In this document: positions 1 through 5,171 of the stretch, piece by piece
Numbering within the stretch: position 1 is the stretch's first letter
Layout of the letters: the number at the start of each line of letters is the position of its first letter
DNA from: Desulfotignum sp.
GTDB lineage: Bacteria; Desulfobacterota; Desulfobacteria; Desulfobacterales; Desulfobacteraceae
Direction of reading: 5' to 3'
NCBI GenBank assembly: GCA_011390695.1
Contig: JAABRW010000095.1
Span: forward strand, 1 to 5,171
Length of the DNA stretch: 5,171 nt
Translations under genes and position numbers: made by a program
The notes under the pieces: generated by a model
Seen by the model: only the letters and a program-made list of their open reading frames with translations
The model's database searches: none
What the model was told of the DNA's origin: nothing

Positions 1-1
1 G

Positions 2-544
2 TGCTATGCGGAAGATCTGCCTTTTGAAGACAATGCCTTTGATACCGCCATGTTTTTCACCACCCTGGAATTCACGGACCGCCCGGCCAAAGCCGTTGAA
101 GAGGCCTGCCGGGTGGCAAAGGACCGGGTGGTGATCGGGGTGCTCAACCGGTATGCCCCTGTGAACCTGTACCGGCGGTGCAAGGGGTTTTTTTTCCCCA
201 ATATTTATACCAATGCCCGGTTTTTCAGTGTATGGGATCTCAAGAAAATGCTGTTCAGTATCCTGGGGGATGTGCCGGTACACTGGCGGACCACGGCCCA
301 GCTGCCGTTTTTCCGGGGTAAAATTGTGTCGGGTATTGAAAATAACGGGTGGGTGCAGCGGTCTTTTTGCGGGACATTTATCGGCATGCGCATCAAACCC
401 GTGCCAAAGTTCAGGGTCCGGCCCCTGCTGTTGAAAATCAAAAAACAAAAAATTCACCAGCCGGCCACAGGACTGGTCACTACCTCAAGCGCCAGGCAGG
501 GATATAAAACCATTGAAAAACAACAGCATCTGTCTGGTATGTGA
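2..544 (+). CDS. Class I SAM-dependent methyltransferase, C-terminal part (5' end outside window)
   Basis: The open frame runs in from the left edge without a start, and 180 residues are visible. The ATG at base 50 is internal, because the frame before it already reads AEDLPFEDNAFD. That is the typical acidic motif of Methyltransf_11-type enzymes, where the SAM-binding Rossmann fold passes strand 4. It is followed by a hydrophobic strand (TAMFFTTLEF), a helix (AKAVEEACRVAK) and the next strand (DRVVIGVLN), in the order expected for the second half of this fold. The remaining 110 or so residues are a variable, basic C-terminal region that probably determines the substrate. The substrate cannot be read from the sequence. 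The UbiE/MenG signatures are not visible, so I do not call it the menaquinone methyltransferase despite the prenyltransferase downstream. It ends 31 bases before that gene's chosen start and probably shares its transcript. Confidence 0.8.
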   Translation, partial: CYAEDLPFEDNAFDTAMFFTTLEFTDRPAKAVEEACRVAKDRVVIGVLNRYAPVNLYRRCKGFFFPNIYTNARFFSVWDLKKMLFSILGDVPVHWRTTAQLPFFRGKIVSGIENNGWVQRSFCGTFIGMRIKPVPKFRVRPLLLKIKKQKIHQPATGLVTTSSARQGYKTIEKQQHLSGM

Positions 545-575
545 TCTTTTTGGCTGCCAATTTCTAATAAAAAAC

Positions 576-1454
576 ATGAACATGACTTCTGGTGTGAAAA
601 AAAAAATATTGCATTACGGGAAAATGATCAAATTTTCCCATACCGTTTTTGCCCTGCCATTTGCCATGTCTGCCGTGGTCTTTGCCTGGCAGACCCATGT
701 GCCGTCATTGTGGGAACTTTTTTATATCCTTGTGGCCATGGTGGGGGCCCGGTCTGCAGCCATGGGATTCAACCGTATCGTGGATGCGGATATTGACAGA
801 ATCAATCCACGAACCGCCATCAGAGAGATTCCCGCAGGAATCTTGTCTGCAAAAGAAGCCCTGGTGTTTGTGGGGATTTCCTGTGTGGTGTTTGTGGGGG
901 CGGCAGCCATGCTGTCGCCGCTTTGTTTTTTTCTGTCTTTTCCTGTGCTCTTTGTATTGTTTTTTTACTCTTATACCAAACGGTTTACCCCGTATTGTCA
1001 TCTGGTGCTGGGGTTTGCCATTTCCCTTGCACCGGTGGGGGCCTGGGTGGCTGTCACCGGCACCCTCAACTGGGGAATCATCTTTCTGGCGGCAGCTCTC
1101 TGGTTTTATATCGCCGGATTTGACATTCTATACGCCTGTCAGGATATCGGGTTTGACAAAGAACAGGGCCTGTTCTCCCTGCCGGTCTTTCTGGGGGCAG
1201 CCCGGGCCATGCAGGTCTCTTCTCTGCTCCATCTGATATTTCTGGGATTTTTGCTGGCCCTGCATGTCAGTTTTGATATGCACCCCGTATTTCTGGTATT
1301 CTGGGCCGCCATTGCCATCCTGATTTTTCTGGAACACCGCCTGGTAAGGCCGGATGATCTTTCCCGGGTTCATGTGGCTTTTTTCCATATTAATTCTGCA
1401 GTATCTTTGACCTTGTTTGCAGGTATTTTAATCCAGACCTTTTTCAGGGTGTGA
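576..1454 (+). CDS. mqnP: UbiA-superfamily prenyltransferase, probable MqnP (menaquinone synthesis by the futalosine route)
   Basis: This is an integral-membrane aromatic prenyltransferase of 292 residues, the usual length for MqnP/UbiA proteins. Seen in the sequence: the first Asp-rich motif NRIVDADID (N66, D70, D74), fitting NxxxDxxxD, and the second motif DIGFD (D190, D194). Both bind Mg-diphosphate. There are roughly eight hydrophobic segments, beginning with FSHTVFALPFAMSAVVFAW. The context YACQDIGFDKEQGLFSLP resembles the MqnP/'ubiA_other' group more than ubiquinone-type UbiA. By family knowledge it would attach a polyprenyl chain to the dehypoxanthine-futalosine-derived naphthoate at the inner membrane; that substrate is inferred. 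The frame stays open back to a TTG at 513 that overlaps the methyltransferase. I prefer ATG 576 (or 582) because homologues start 10-20 residues before the FSHT segment; no strong Shine-Dalgarno sequence decides it. It lies 4 bases ahead of the nucleotidyltransferase gene. 4-Hydroxybenzoate prenyltransferase is the alternative call. Confidence 0.87.
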   Translation: MNMTSGVKKKILHYGKMIKFSHTVFALPFAMSAVVFAWQTHVPSLWELFYILVAMVGARSAAMGFNRIVDADIDRINPRTAIREIPAGILSAKEALVFVGISCVVFVGAAAMLSPLCFFLSFPVLFVLFFYSYTKRFTPYCHLVLGFAISLAPVGAWVAVTGTLNWGIIFLAAALWFYIAGFDILYACQDIGFDKEQGLFSLPVFLGAARAMQVSSLLHLIFLGFLLALHVSFDMHPVFLVFWAAIAILIFLEHRLVRPDDLSRVHVAFFHINSAVSLTLFAGILIQTFFRV

Positions 1455-1458
1455 CCAG

Positions 1459-2775
1459 ATGGTGGACTTACACGCCCGATTGATTCCGGAGCCGGCATAC
1501 AATATTTTGCGCGTGCTTCAGGAGAATGGATATGCCGGTGTTGTGGCAGGGGGTGCGGTGCGGGACATGCATATGGAAAAAGTTCCCAAAGATGTGGATG
1601 TATTGACCAATGCATCCATACCTGTTCTAAAAGTCCTGTTCGCCGGCCGGAAAATCCGGATAGTGGGAAAAAGTTTTCCTGTATGTCTGATCGATAACAT
1701 TGAGGTGGCGGTCTGCCGGGCCGGTACAAAAAATTTTCCCGAAGGTGATCTGGGCATGCGTGATTTCACCATCAACGCCATGGCATATGATCCTCTCAAA
1801 GATGTTTTTTATGACCCGTACAACGGTATAAAAGATCTGGACAACCGGGTTATCCGGTTTATCCGGGATCCTGATGCCCGGATTGCCGAGGATCCGGTGC
1901 GTATGATACGGGGATGCCGGTTTGCCGCACTTCTCAATGCCCGGATGGCTGAGGCATCCCGCTCCGCCATCCAGCGTCATGCCAGATTTTTGATCAGCGG
2001 TATACCAGGCGAACGCATCCGCAAAGAACTTATCAAAGCCATGGCCATGAAAACCCCTTCCTCTTTTTTCGCCCTGCTGCATGCCACCGGGCTGCTGTCA
2101 GAAGTGCTCCCCTGTCTGGACAGATGTTATGGCCTGGAAGGCGGGCCCTTTCACGGAGAAACCGTTTTTGACCACTGCCTGCTGGTGGGCGATGCCCTTC
2201 CTGCCAGGCAGCCTTTGCTGCGCCTGGCAGGGTATCTGCATGATACCGGCAAAAAGGATGCCCAGGGCATCAAGCAGGGCCGGATAACCTTTCACGGCCA
2301 TGAAACCCATACCAGGACCCTGGAAGCAGACCTGGACCGGCTGCGGTTTTCCTCTGCCCGGAAAACCTATATACTGTCCCTTATCCGTTGTCATATGCGG
2401 CCCCTGGCCAAGAAAACCGGACCAAAATCCGTTCGCCGGCTTCTGGCGGTGCTGGCCGCAAACCGCCTTGATTTTCAGGATTTCATGCGCCTGCGCATTG
2501 CTGATAAAAAGGCCAATCTTGCCAAATCACCCTATACCCTGTCTGATATCCGGGACCGGGTGAAAAAAGTCACAGATGAAATTGCCCGGCAGACCGCTTT
2601 TCATCCGGATGATCTGGATATCACAGGCCATGAAATCATGGAAATTTCAGGGTTGAAACCCGGGCCGAAGGTGGGCCGGATCAAGCAGCAGCTGTTTGAG
2701 CAGGTTCTGGATGATCCCGGTCTCAACACCAGAGAACGTCTGGCACAAATAGTGGCAGCCATGGATCTTGACTGA
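1459..2775 (+). CDS. cca: Class II tRNA nucleotidyltransferase (CCA- or possibly CC-adding) with HD domain
   Basis: A 438-residue cytosolic enzyme expected to build or repair the tRNA 3' end from CTP and ATP. The N-terminal polymerase head has motif A, GGAVRD (31-36), with catalytic DVD (45-47). Motif B is MRDFTINAMAYDP (100-112), followed by DPYNGIKDL (119-127). The nucleotide-templating EDPVR (144-148) fits EDxxR, and GERIRKE (184-190) fits motif E. The C-terminal part has an HD domain: H239, H261-D262 in YLHDTGKK, and FHGHE (278-282). HD domains in such proteins can carry phosphatase or phosphodiesterase activity. Two features are odd. The stretch between IEVAVCR and motif B is about 13-15 residues shorter than in E. 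coli or Bacillus CCA enzymes, and the usual RRD is MRD. Loss of this flexible loop is the reported hallmark of CC-adding enzymes. Poly(A) polymerase is the other look-alike, but the HD domain argues against it. The start ATG has AGGG 9 bases upstream. Confidence 0.88.
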   Translation: MVDLHARLIPEPAYNILRVLQENGYAGVVAGGAVRDMHMEKVPKDVDVLTNASIPVLKVLFAGRKIRIVGKSFPVCLIDNIEVAVCRAGTKNFPEGDLGMRDFTINAMAYDPLKDVFYDPYNGIKDLDNRVIRFIRDPDARIAEDPVRMIRGCRFAALLNARMAEASRSAIQRHARFLISGIPGERIRKELIKAMAMKTPSSFFALLHATGLLSEVLPCLDRCYGLEGGPFHGETVFDHCLLVGDALPARQPLLRLAGYLHDTGKKDAQGIKQGRITFHGHETHTRTLEADLDRLRFSSARKTYILSLIRCHMRPLAKKTGPKSVRRLLAVLAANRLDFQDFMRLRIADKKANLAKSPYTLSDIRDRVKKVTDEIARQTAFHPDDLDITGHEIMEISGLKPGPKVGRIKQQLFEQVLDDPGLNTRERLAQIVAAMDLD

Positions 2776-2812
2776 TTATTATAATTTACCGGCACAGGCA
2801 AAGGAAAAGACA

Positions 2813-4048
2813 ATGGGAGAAATTGTTCTTATCAACATTACGGGCAGGGACAGAACAGGGGTGGATTCGTGTTTTACATGTATCCTGGCCCGGTATGATG
2901 TCAGGATACTGGATATCGGCCAGTCAGTTATCCATGAGCATATCTCTTTAGGCATTCTTGCTGATATTCCCTGCGCAGAGGATTTTTCACAAATTTTCAA
3001 GGACATGCTGTTTGAAGGCTATAAAATGGGCCTGCATGTGGATATCACGCCGGTGGATCCGGACGGTTATGAAAAATGGGTCCTTGCCAAGGGCAGGGAA
3101 CGCAGAATCATCACCATTCTGGGCAGGACTGTGAATGCCCGGCAGATAGCTGCCATAACATCGGTTTGTGCAGAAAACAATCTGAACATAGATTATATCA
3201 CCCGTCTCACAGGACGGATTTCCCTGCAAAACCCCCAGCCCAAACCCCGGGCCTGCATTCAGTTTTCCGTTTCAGGCACCCCCAGAAATATCAGGCAGAT
3301 GCGGGGCCGTTTCATGGAAATTTCCCGGACCACCGGGGTTGATATCTCTTTTCATGTGGATAATATCTACCAGAAAAACCGCAAACTGGTGGTGTTTGAT
3401 ATGGATTCCACCCTGATCCAGGCGGAAGTGATTGTGGAACTGGCCAAAGTGGCAGGCGTGGGTACCCAGGTGGATCAGATAACCCGGCTGGCCATGCAGG
3501 GGGAAATGGATTTCAAGGAGAGTTTTTGCCGACGGGTGGCCCTGTTGAAAGGTCTTCACAAAAAAGACCTGGAAAAAGTAACCCGGACCCTGCCGCTGAC
3601 CGAAGGCGCTGAACTGGTTACTGCCACCTTGAAACGTCTGGGATACAAGCTGGGGATTTTATCCGGCGGGTTTACCTTTGTGGGCGAATATCTGCGCACC
3701 AGGCTGGGATTTGATTATGTGTATGCCAATGAACTGGATATGCAGGATAATCTGGTGACAGGCCGGGTAAACAAAGATATCGTGGACGGGGAAAAAAAGG
3801 CCGGTCTGCTGCGTGAGATTGCCCGGAAGGAGAACCTTTCCATTGAACAGACCATTGCCGTGGGTGACGGTGCCAATGACCTGCCCATGATTTCCATTGC
3901 CGGCCTCGGCGTGGCGTTCAATGCCAAGCCCGTGGTCAGGGAAAAAGCGGACAACACCCTTACCACCATGGGACTGGACGGTCTGCTCTATCTCATGGGC
4001 ATCCATGAGCGGGAGATTCAAGAATCCAATCCGGAAAAAAAAGTCTGA
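2813..4048 (+). CDS. serB: Phosphoserine phosphatase with two N-terminal ACT domains
   Basis: Catalyses the last step of serine synthesis, hydrolysing O-phospho-L-serine to serine in the cytosol. The 411-residue protein starts with two ACT-like modules. The first is about residues 3-80 (IVLINITGRDRTGV), and the second about 95-175 (IITILGRTVNARQIAAI). A HAD phosphatase domain follows from about 190. All HAD motifs are present: DMDST (196-200, D196 the expected nucleophile), SGGF (284-287), the lysine region EKKAG (327-331) and GDGAND (351-356). The QAEVIVELA stretch after the nucleophile is typical of SerB cap and substrate binding. ACT domains usually bind amino acids, so feedback control by serine is plausible but inferred. 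An upstream TTG (2768) overlaps the cca stop, but ATG 2813 is chosen because AAGGA at 2801-2805 is well placed and the first ACT strand begins right after it. It is last in the plus-strand run, convergent with queD. Confidence 0.95.
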   Translation: MGEIVLINITGRDRTGVDSCFTCILARYDVRILDIGQSVIHEHISLGILADIPCAEDFSQIFKDMLFEGYKMGLHVDITPVDPDGYEKWVLAKGRERRIITILGRTVNARQIAAITSVCAENNLNIDYITRLTGRISLQNPQPKPRACIQFSVSGTPRNIRQMRGRFMEISRTTGVDISFHVDNIYQKNRKLVVFDMDSTLIQAEVIVELAKVAGVGTQVDQITRLAMQGEMDFKESFCRRVALLKGLHKKDLEKVTRTLPLTEGAELVTATLKRLGYKLGILSGGFTFVGEYLRTRLGFDYVYANELDMQDNLVTGRVNKDIVDGEKKAGLLREIARKENLSIEQTIAVGDGANDLPMISIAGLGVAFNAKPVVREKADNTLTTMGLDGLLYLMGIHEREIQESNPEKKV

Positions 4049-4051
4049 TGC

Positions 4052-4077
4052 AAAAAGGGCAGCCAGGCATCTGGTGC
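4052..4077 (-). terminator. Probable factor-independent terminator of the queD unit
   Basis: Read on the minus strand, a hairpin with a 7-bp stem (GCACCAG against CTGG-C-TGC, one bulged base, ATGC loop) is followed by CC and five T. It begins six bases after the queD stop codon. On the plus strand the hairpin is followed by AGCAGC, with no T run, so it should not terminate serB. The T run is short, so confidence is moderate. Confidence 0.5.
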
Positions 4078-4082
4078 AGCAG

Positions 4083-4463
4083 CTATGTCTGCCGATAAGC
4101 TGCGCCGCAGCCGGGGCTTTCAAACACCTTGACCCGGGTAACCCGGATATGATCGGTGTTGAGTCTTCTGCCCATTTCCTTGTAGAGAAATTTGGCAAGG
4201 TTTTCCGAGGTGGGGTTGATATTGCCAAATTCCATGACATCATTGAGCCTGGTATGGTTCAGCTTGCCAAGCACATCCCTGAGAACGCTTTTTACATCCC
4301 TGTAATCAATACCTATGCCCAGCTGGTTAAGCCTGGTGCACCGGATCTGGGCTTCAACCGTCCAGTTGTGGCCGTGAAGATCAGCCCAGTTTCCGTCATA
4401 TCCCCTAAGGGCATGGGAGGCGGAAAAATGGTCCTGGACAAAGATTTCGTATTCACCTGGCAT
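4083..4463 (-). CDS. queD: QueD/PTPS-family protein (6-carboxy-tetrahydropterin synthase-like) lacking the usual catalytic Cys
   Basis: A 126-residue protein of the COG0720 T-fold family. QueD converts 7,8-dihydroneopterin triphosphate to 6-carboxy-tetrahydropterin for queuosine and other deazapurines; eukaryotic PTPS makes the pyruvoyl analogue. Seen: the three zinc histidines H17 (FSASH) and H30/H32 (LHGHNW), GIGIDYRDVK (D53), NHTRLND (H70, equivalent to the catalytic His), NPTSEN, and pterin-anchoring E115 in VFESPG. The odd point is the loop before HGH. QueD has C-x3-HGH there, but this protein reads GNWADLHGH, with Trp26 (bases 4386-4388) at the Cys position. The true reaction is therefore uncertain. 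ATG at 4463 is preferred to the upstream TTG at 4481, because AGGGGG (4473-4468) precedes it and the conserved region starts soon after. It stands alone, facing serB, with its own promoter and terminator. No other queuosine genes are in view. Confidence 0.82.
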   Translation of the reverse strand: MPGEYEIFVQDHFSASHALRGYDGNWADLHGHNWTVEAQIRCTRLNQLGIGIDYRDVKSVLRDVLGKLNHTRLNDVMEFGNINPTSENLAKFLYKEMGRRLNTDHIRVTRVKVFESPGCGAAYRQT

Positions 4464-4483
4464 AAGACCCCCTGACTGCAAAT

Positions 4484-4505
4484 AAAAAAACCGGACATGC
4501 CCCGG
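4484..4505 (-). promoter_or_regulatory. Terminator-like hairpin in the queD leader (candidate attenuator)
   Basis: On the minus strand, CCGGG pairs with TCCGG around a GCATG loop (four GC pairs plus one G-T) and is followed at once by seven T (4490-4484). This ends about 10 bases before the queD ribosome binding site and downstream of the predicted promoter, so it lies inside the queD transcript. That position fits transcription attenuation or a riboswitch expression platform. A competing GGTTC/GAATT hairpin lies just upstream (about 4509-4523). No known aptamer was recognised. The stem is short, so chance cannot be excluded. Confidence 0.4.
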
Positions 4506-4574
4506 CCCTGAATTCTGCTTGAACCTCTGAAAGACCCGCCGATTAAGGAATTAGCATGATCACAATTTGAAAAA

Positions 4575-4603
4575 AATGTACCAAAAGAATGTACACCGGT
4601 CAA
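4575..4603 (-). promoter_or_regulatory. Candidate sigma70 promoter for queD, overlapping an inverted repeat
   Basis: Minus strand: -35 TTGACC (4603-4598, 5 of 6 to consensus), a 17-base spacer, and -10 TACATT (4580-4575, 4 of 6). Transcription would start near 4568, giving a leader of about 105 bases before the queD ATG. The perfect inverted repeat TGTAC-N9-GTACA (4577-4595) covers the spacer and -10, a position typical of repressor operators. No regulator is assigned. Confidence 0.5.
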
Positions 4604-4658
4604 GTCTTAAATTTTCCGGCTGGATATTTGCAAAAGCATGCCAGCTTTTCAGGAGGTA

Positions 4659-4887
4659 ATGACCATTGGATCACAGGAACTTGCCTGGCTGATTGATGGG
4701 TGAAGGGGGACGTAAGCCTTTGCCTGAGAATTTGCCTCGGATTGAAGTCTTCCATGATATCTCGGAAGAAGAAAAACAATGTGGATGTGGATGCATGAAA
4801 GTCCGCTCAAGTCAGGAAGTATCAGAACAGCTTTACATTATCCCTGCACAACATTTTGGCTTAAATTGTAACCCCCTGGACTTTTAA
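4659..4887 (+). pseudogene. Decayed fragment of an IS66-family transposase (TnpC)
   Basis: Bases 4705-4853 read GRKPLPENLPRIEVFHDI, then SEEEKQCGCGC, then EVSEQLYIIPAQ. This closely resembles the zinc-finger-like segment found near residues 80-130 of IS66 TnpC, including its paired CxC cysteines. Only about 50 of roughly 500 residues remain. After IIPAQ the frame continues with unrelated residues to a stop at 4885-4887. Upstream, in another frame, a short ORF at 4659-4703 begins after AGGAGG and reads SQELAWL, reminiscent of the TnpC N-terminal 'EQLAWL'. That would imply an internal deletion with a frameshift, but this part is weak. The DDE catalytic region is absent, so the product cannot be an active transposase. 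Confidence 0.7.
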
Positions 4888-4925
4888 TAATAGCCCCCTG
4901 TGTCAAGTCTATACGGTGCTACCCC
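4868..4925 (+). mobile_element. Possible IS66-type terminal segment
   Basis: The transposase fragment is followed by a sequence beginning GTAACCCCCTGGAC, with a second CCCCCTG copy 21 bases after the first. Many IS66-family elements have terminal repeats starting GTAA, so this may be an element end brought next to the fragment by deletion. No matching inverted copy or target duplication is visible in this window, so the call is tentative. Confidence 0.3.
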
Positions 4926-5052
4926 TCAACCGAAGATGACAGTGGATGTTGTAAGTGAACCGGACTGCCATTGCTTGTTGCAAATTCATTTCTTTTCATC
5001 TGAAACAAAAATAGTTATTGACAATAGAAAACACATATGATTTGTAAAGAAC
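4926..5052. other. Intergenic stretch with no recognisable gene
   Basis: AT-rich spacer between the insertion-sequence remnant and the regulator gene. It contains one 34-codon open frame (4936-5040) with no recognisable features, plus a consensus TTGACA (5018-5023) and TATGAT (5036-5041). The two boxes are only 12 bases apart, too close to act together as a sigma70 promoter. The promoter of the downstream gene probably lies here but cannot be fixed. Confidence 0.4.
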
Positions 5053-5171
5053 ATGGCATCTGATCTCTCTTTCTTAGGCAGAAACATCCGTTTTCTCAGA
5101 AGATCCAGAAACTGGACACTGGAAGATCTGTCATCCCGCATCGGTATCCATAAAGTGGCCCTGGGCCGTAT
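5053..5171 (+). CDS. XRE-family helix-turn-helix transcriptional regulator, N-terminal part (3' end outside window)
   Basis: The first 39 residues are visible from an ATG at 5053. The pattern LGRNIRFLRRSRNWTLEDLS continuing into SRIGIHKVALGR matches the HTH_3 (Cro/CI) domain: helix 1 with the Ixx-LR core, helix 2 TLEDLSSRIG, and recognition helix starting at about HKVAL. Such proteins bind operator DNA, often as dimers, and some carry a C-terminal sensor such as a cupin or peptidase domain. What follows here is cut off, so its signal and targets are unknown. A weak AAAGA precedes the start. It sits beside mobile-element debris and is not evidently linked to the plus-strand housekeeping run. 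Confidence 0.75.
   Translation, partial: MASDLSFLGRNIRFLRRSRNWTLEDLSSRIGIHKVALGR

Noticed and set aside
3659..4243. Long minus-strand open frame opposite the end of serB (and other long frames within mqnP, cca and serB)
   Set aside because: These are shadows of genes with complete, conserved motifs in the chosen frames, and they show no family features of their own.
3897..4475. Plus-strand 192-codon frame spanning the serB end and antisense to queD
   Set aside because: It lies opposite the conserved QueD motifs and partly inside serB in another frame; it has no recognisable domain.
4461..4480. ACCCCCTG at 4467-4474 resembles the C-rich segments at 4871-4900
   Set aside because: The match is about eight bases and coincides with the queD ribosome binding site on the other strand, so it is best explained by that.
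4512..4530. AGAGGTTCAAGC on the minus strand in the queD leader, close to the 5' part of the preQ1-I riboswitch core
   Set aside because: The pairing CCTCT strand and the A-rich tail required for the preQ1-I pseudoknot do not follow, so the match is probably chance.
4617..4649. GGCTGG/CCAGCT hairpin followed by TTT on the plus strand
   Set aside because: Large interrupted loop and a very short T run; no gene on the plus strand ends just before it, so not called a terminator.
4936..5040. 34-codon open frame starting MTVDVVSEPDC
   Set aside because: Short, no ribosome binding site of note, no recognisable domain, and located in insertion-sequence debris.
5018..5041. Consensus TTGACA and a TATGAT box upstream of the XRE gene
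   Set aside because: Only 12 bases separate them. At a 17-base spacing the -10 position reads TTTGTA, so no acceptable sigma70 promoter forms.

Overview
The window looks like a chromosomal segment of a mesophilic, anaerobic Desulfobacterota bacterium, most likely from the Desulfobacteraceae. This is an inference from moderate GC content, protein sequence flavour, and a MqnP/UbiA-type prenyltransferase of the kind used for menaquinone in these sulfate reducers. No species can be named from the sequence alone.

Bases 2-4048 are a compact run of four plus-strand genes. They are the 3' part of a class I SAM-dependent methyltransferase, a UbiA-superfamily prenyltransferase (probably mqnP), a class II tRNA nucleotidyltransferase with an HD domain, and a phosphoserine phosphatase with two ACT domains (serB). 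The gaps are 31, 4 and 37 bases, so co-transcription is likely. The products are ordinary housekeeping functions: quinone synthesis, tRNA 3'-end synthesis or repair, and serine synthesis. The nucleotidyltransferase has an unusually short loop between its two catalytic motifs, which raises the possibility that it adds only CC.

Bases 4083-4463 on the minus strand encode a small QueD/PTPS-family protein, convergent with serB. It keeps the zinc histidines but has Trp where the family's catalytic Cys normally sits. It appears to be an independent unit. A sigma70-like promoter lies at 4575-4603 and overlaps a perfect TGTAC-N9-GTACA inverted repeat. A leader of about 100 bases ends in a terminator-like hairpin plus T7 just before the ribosome binding site, and a factor-independent terminator follows the gene.

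Bases 4650-5052 are mostly decayed mobile DNA. They hold a short internal fragment of an IS66-family transposase, then a GTAA-beginning C-rich segment that could be an IS66-type end, then about 130 bases with no convincing gene. At 5053 an XRE-type helix-turn-helix regulator begins and runs off the window.

I found no CRISPR array, rRNA, tRNA or clear defence system. The points most worth a second look are the active-site change in QueD, the architecture of its leader, and the shortened loop in the nucleotidyltransferase.
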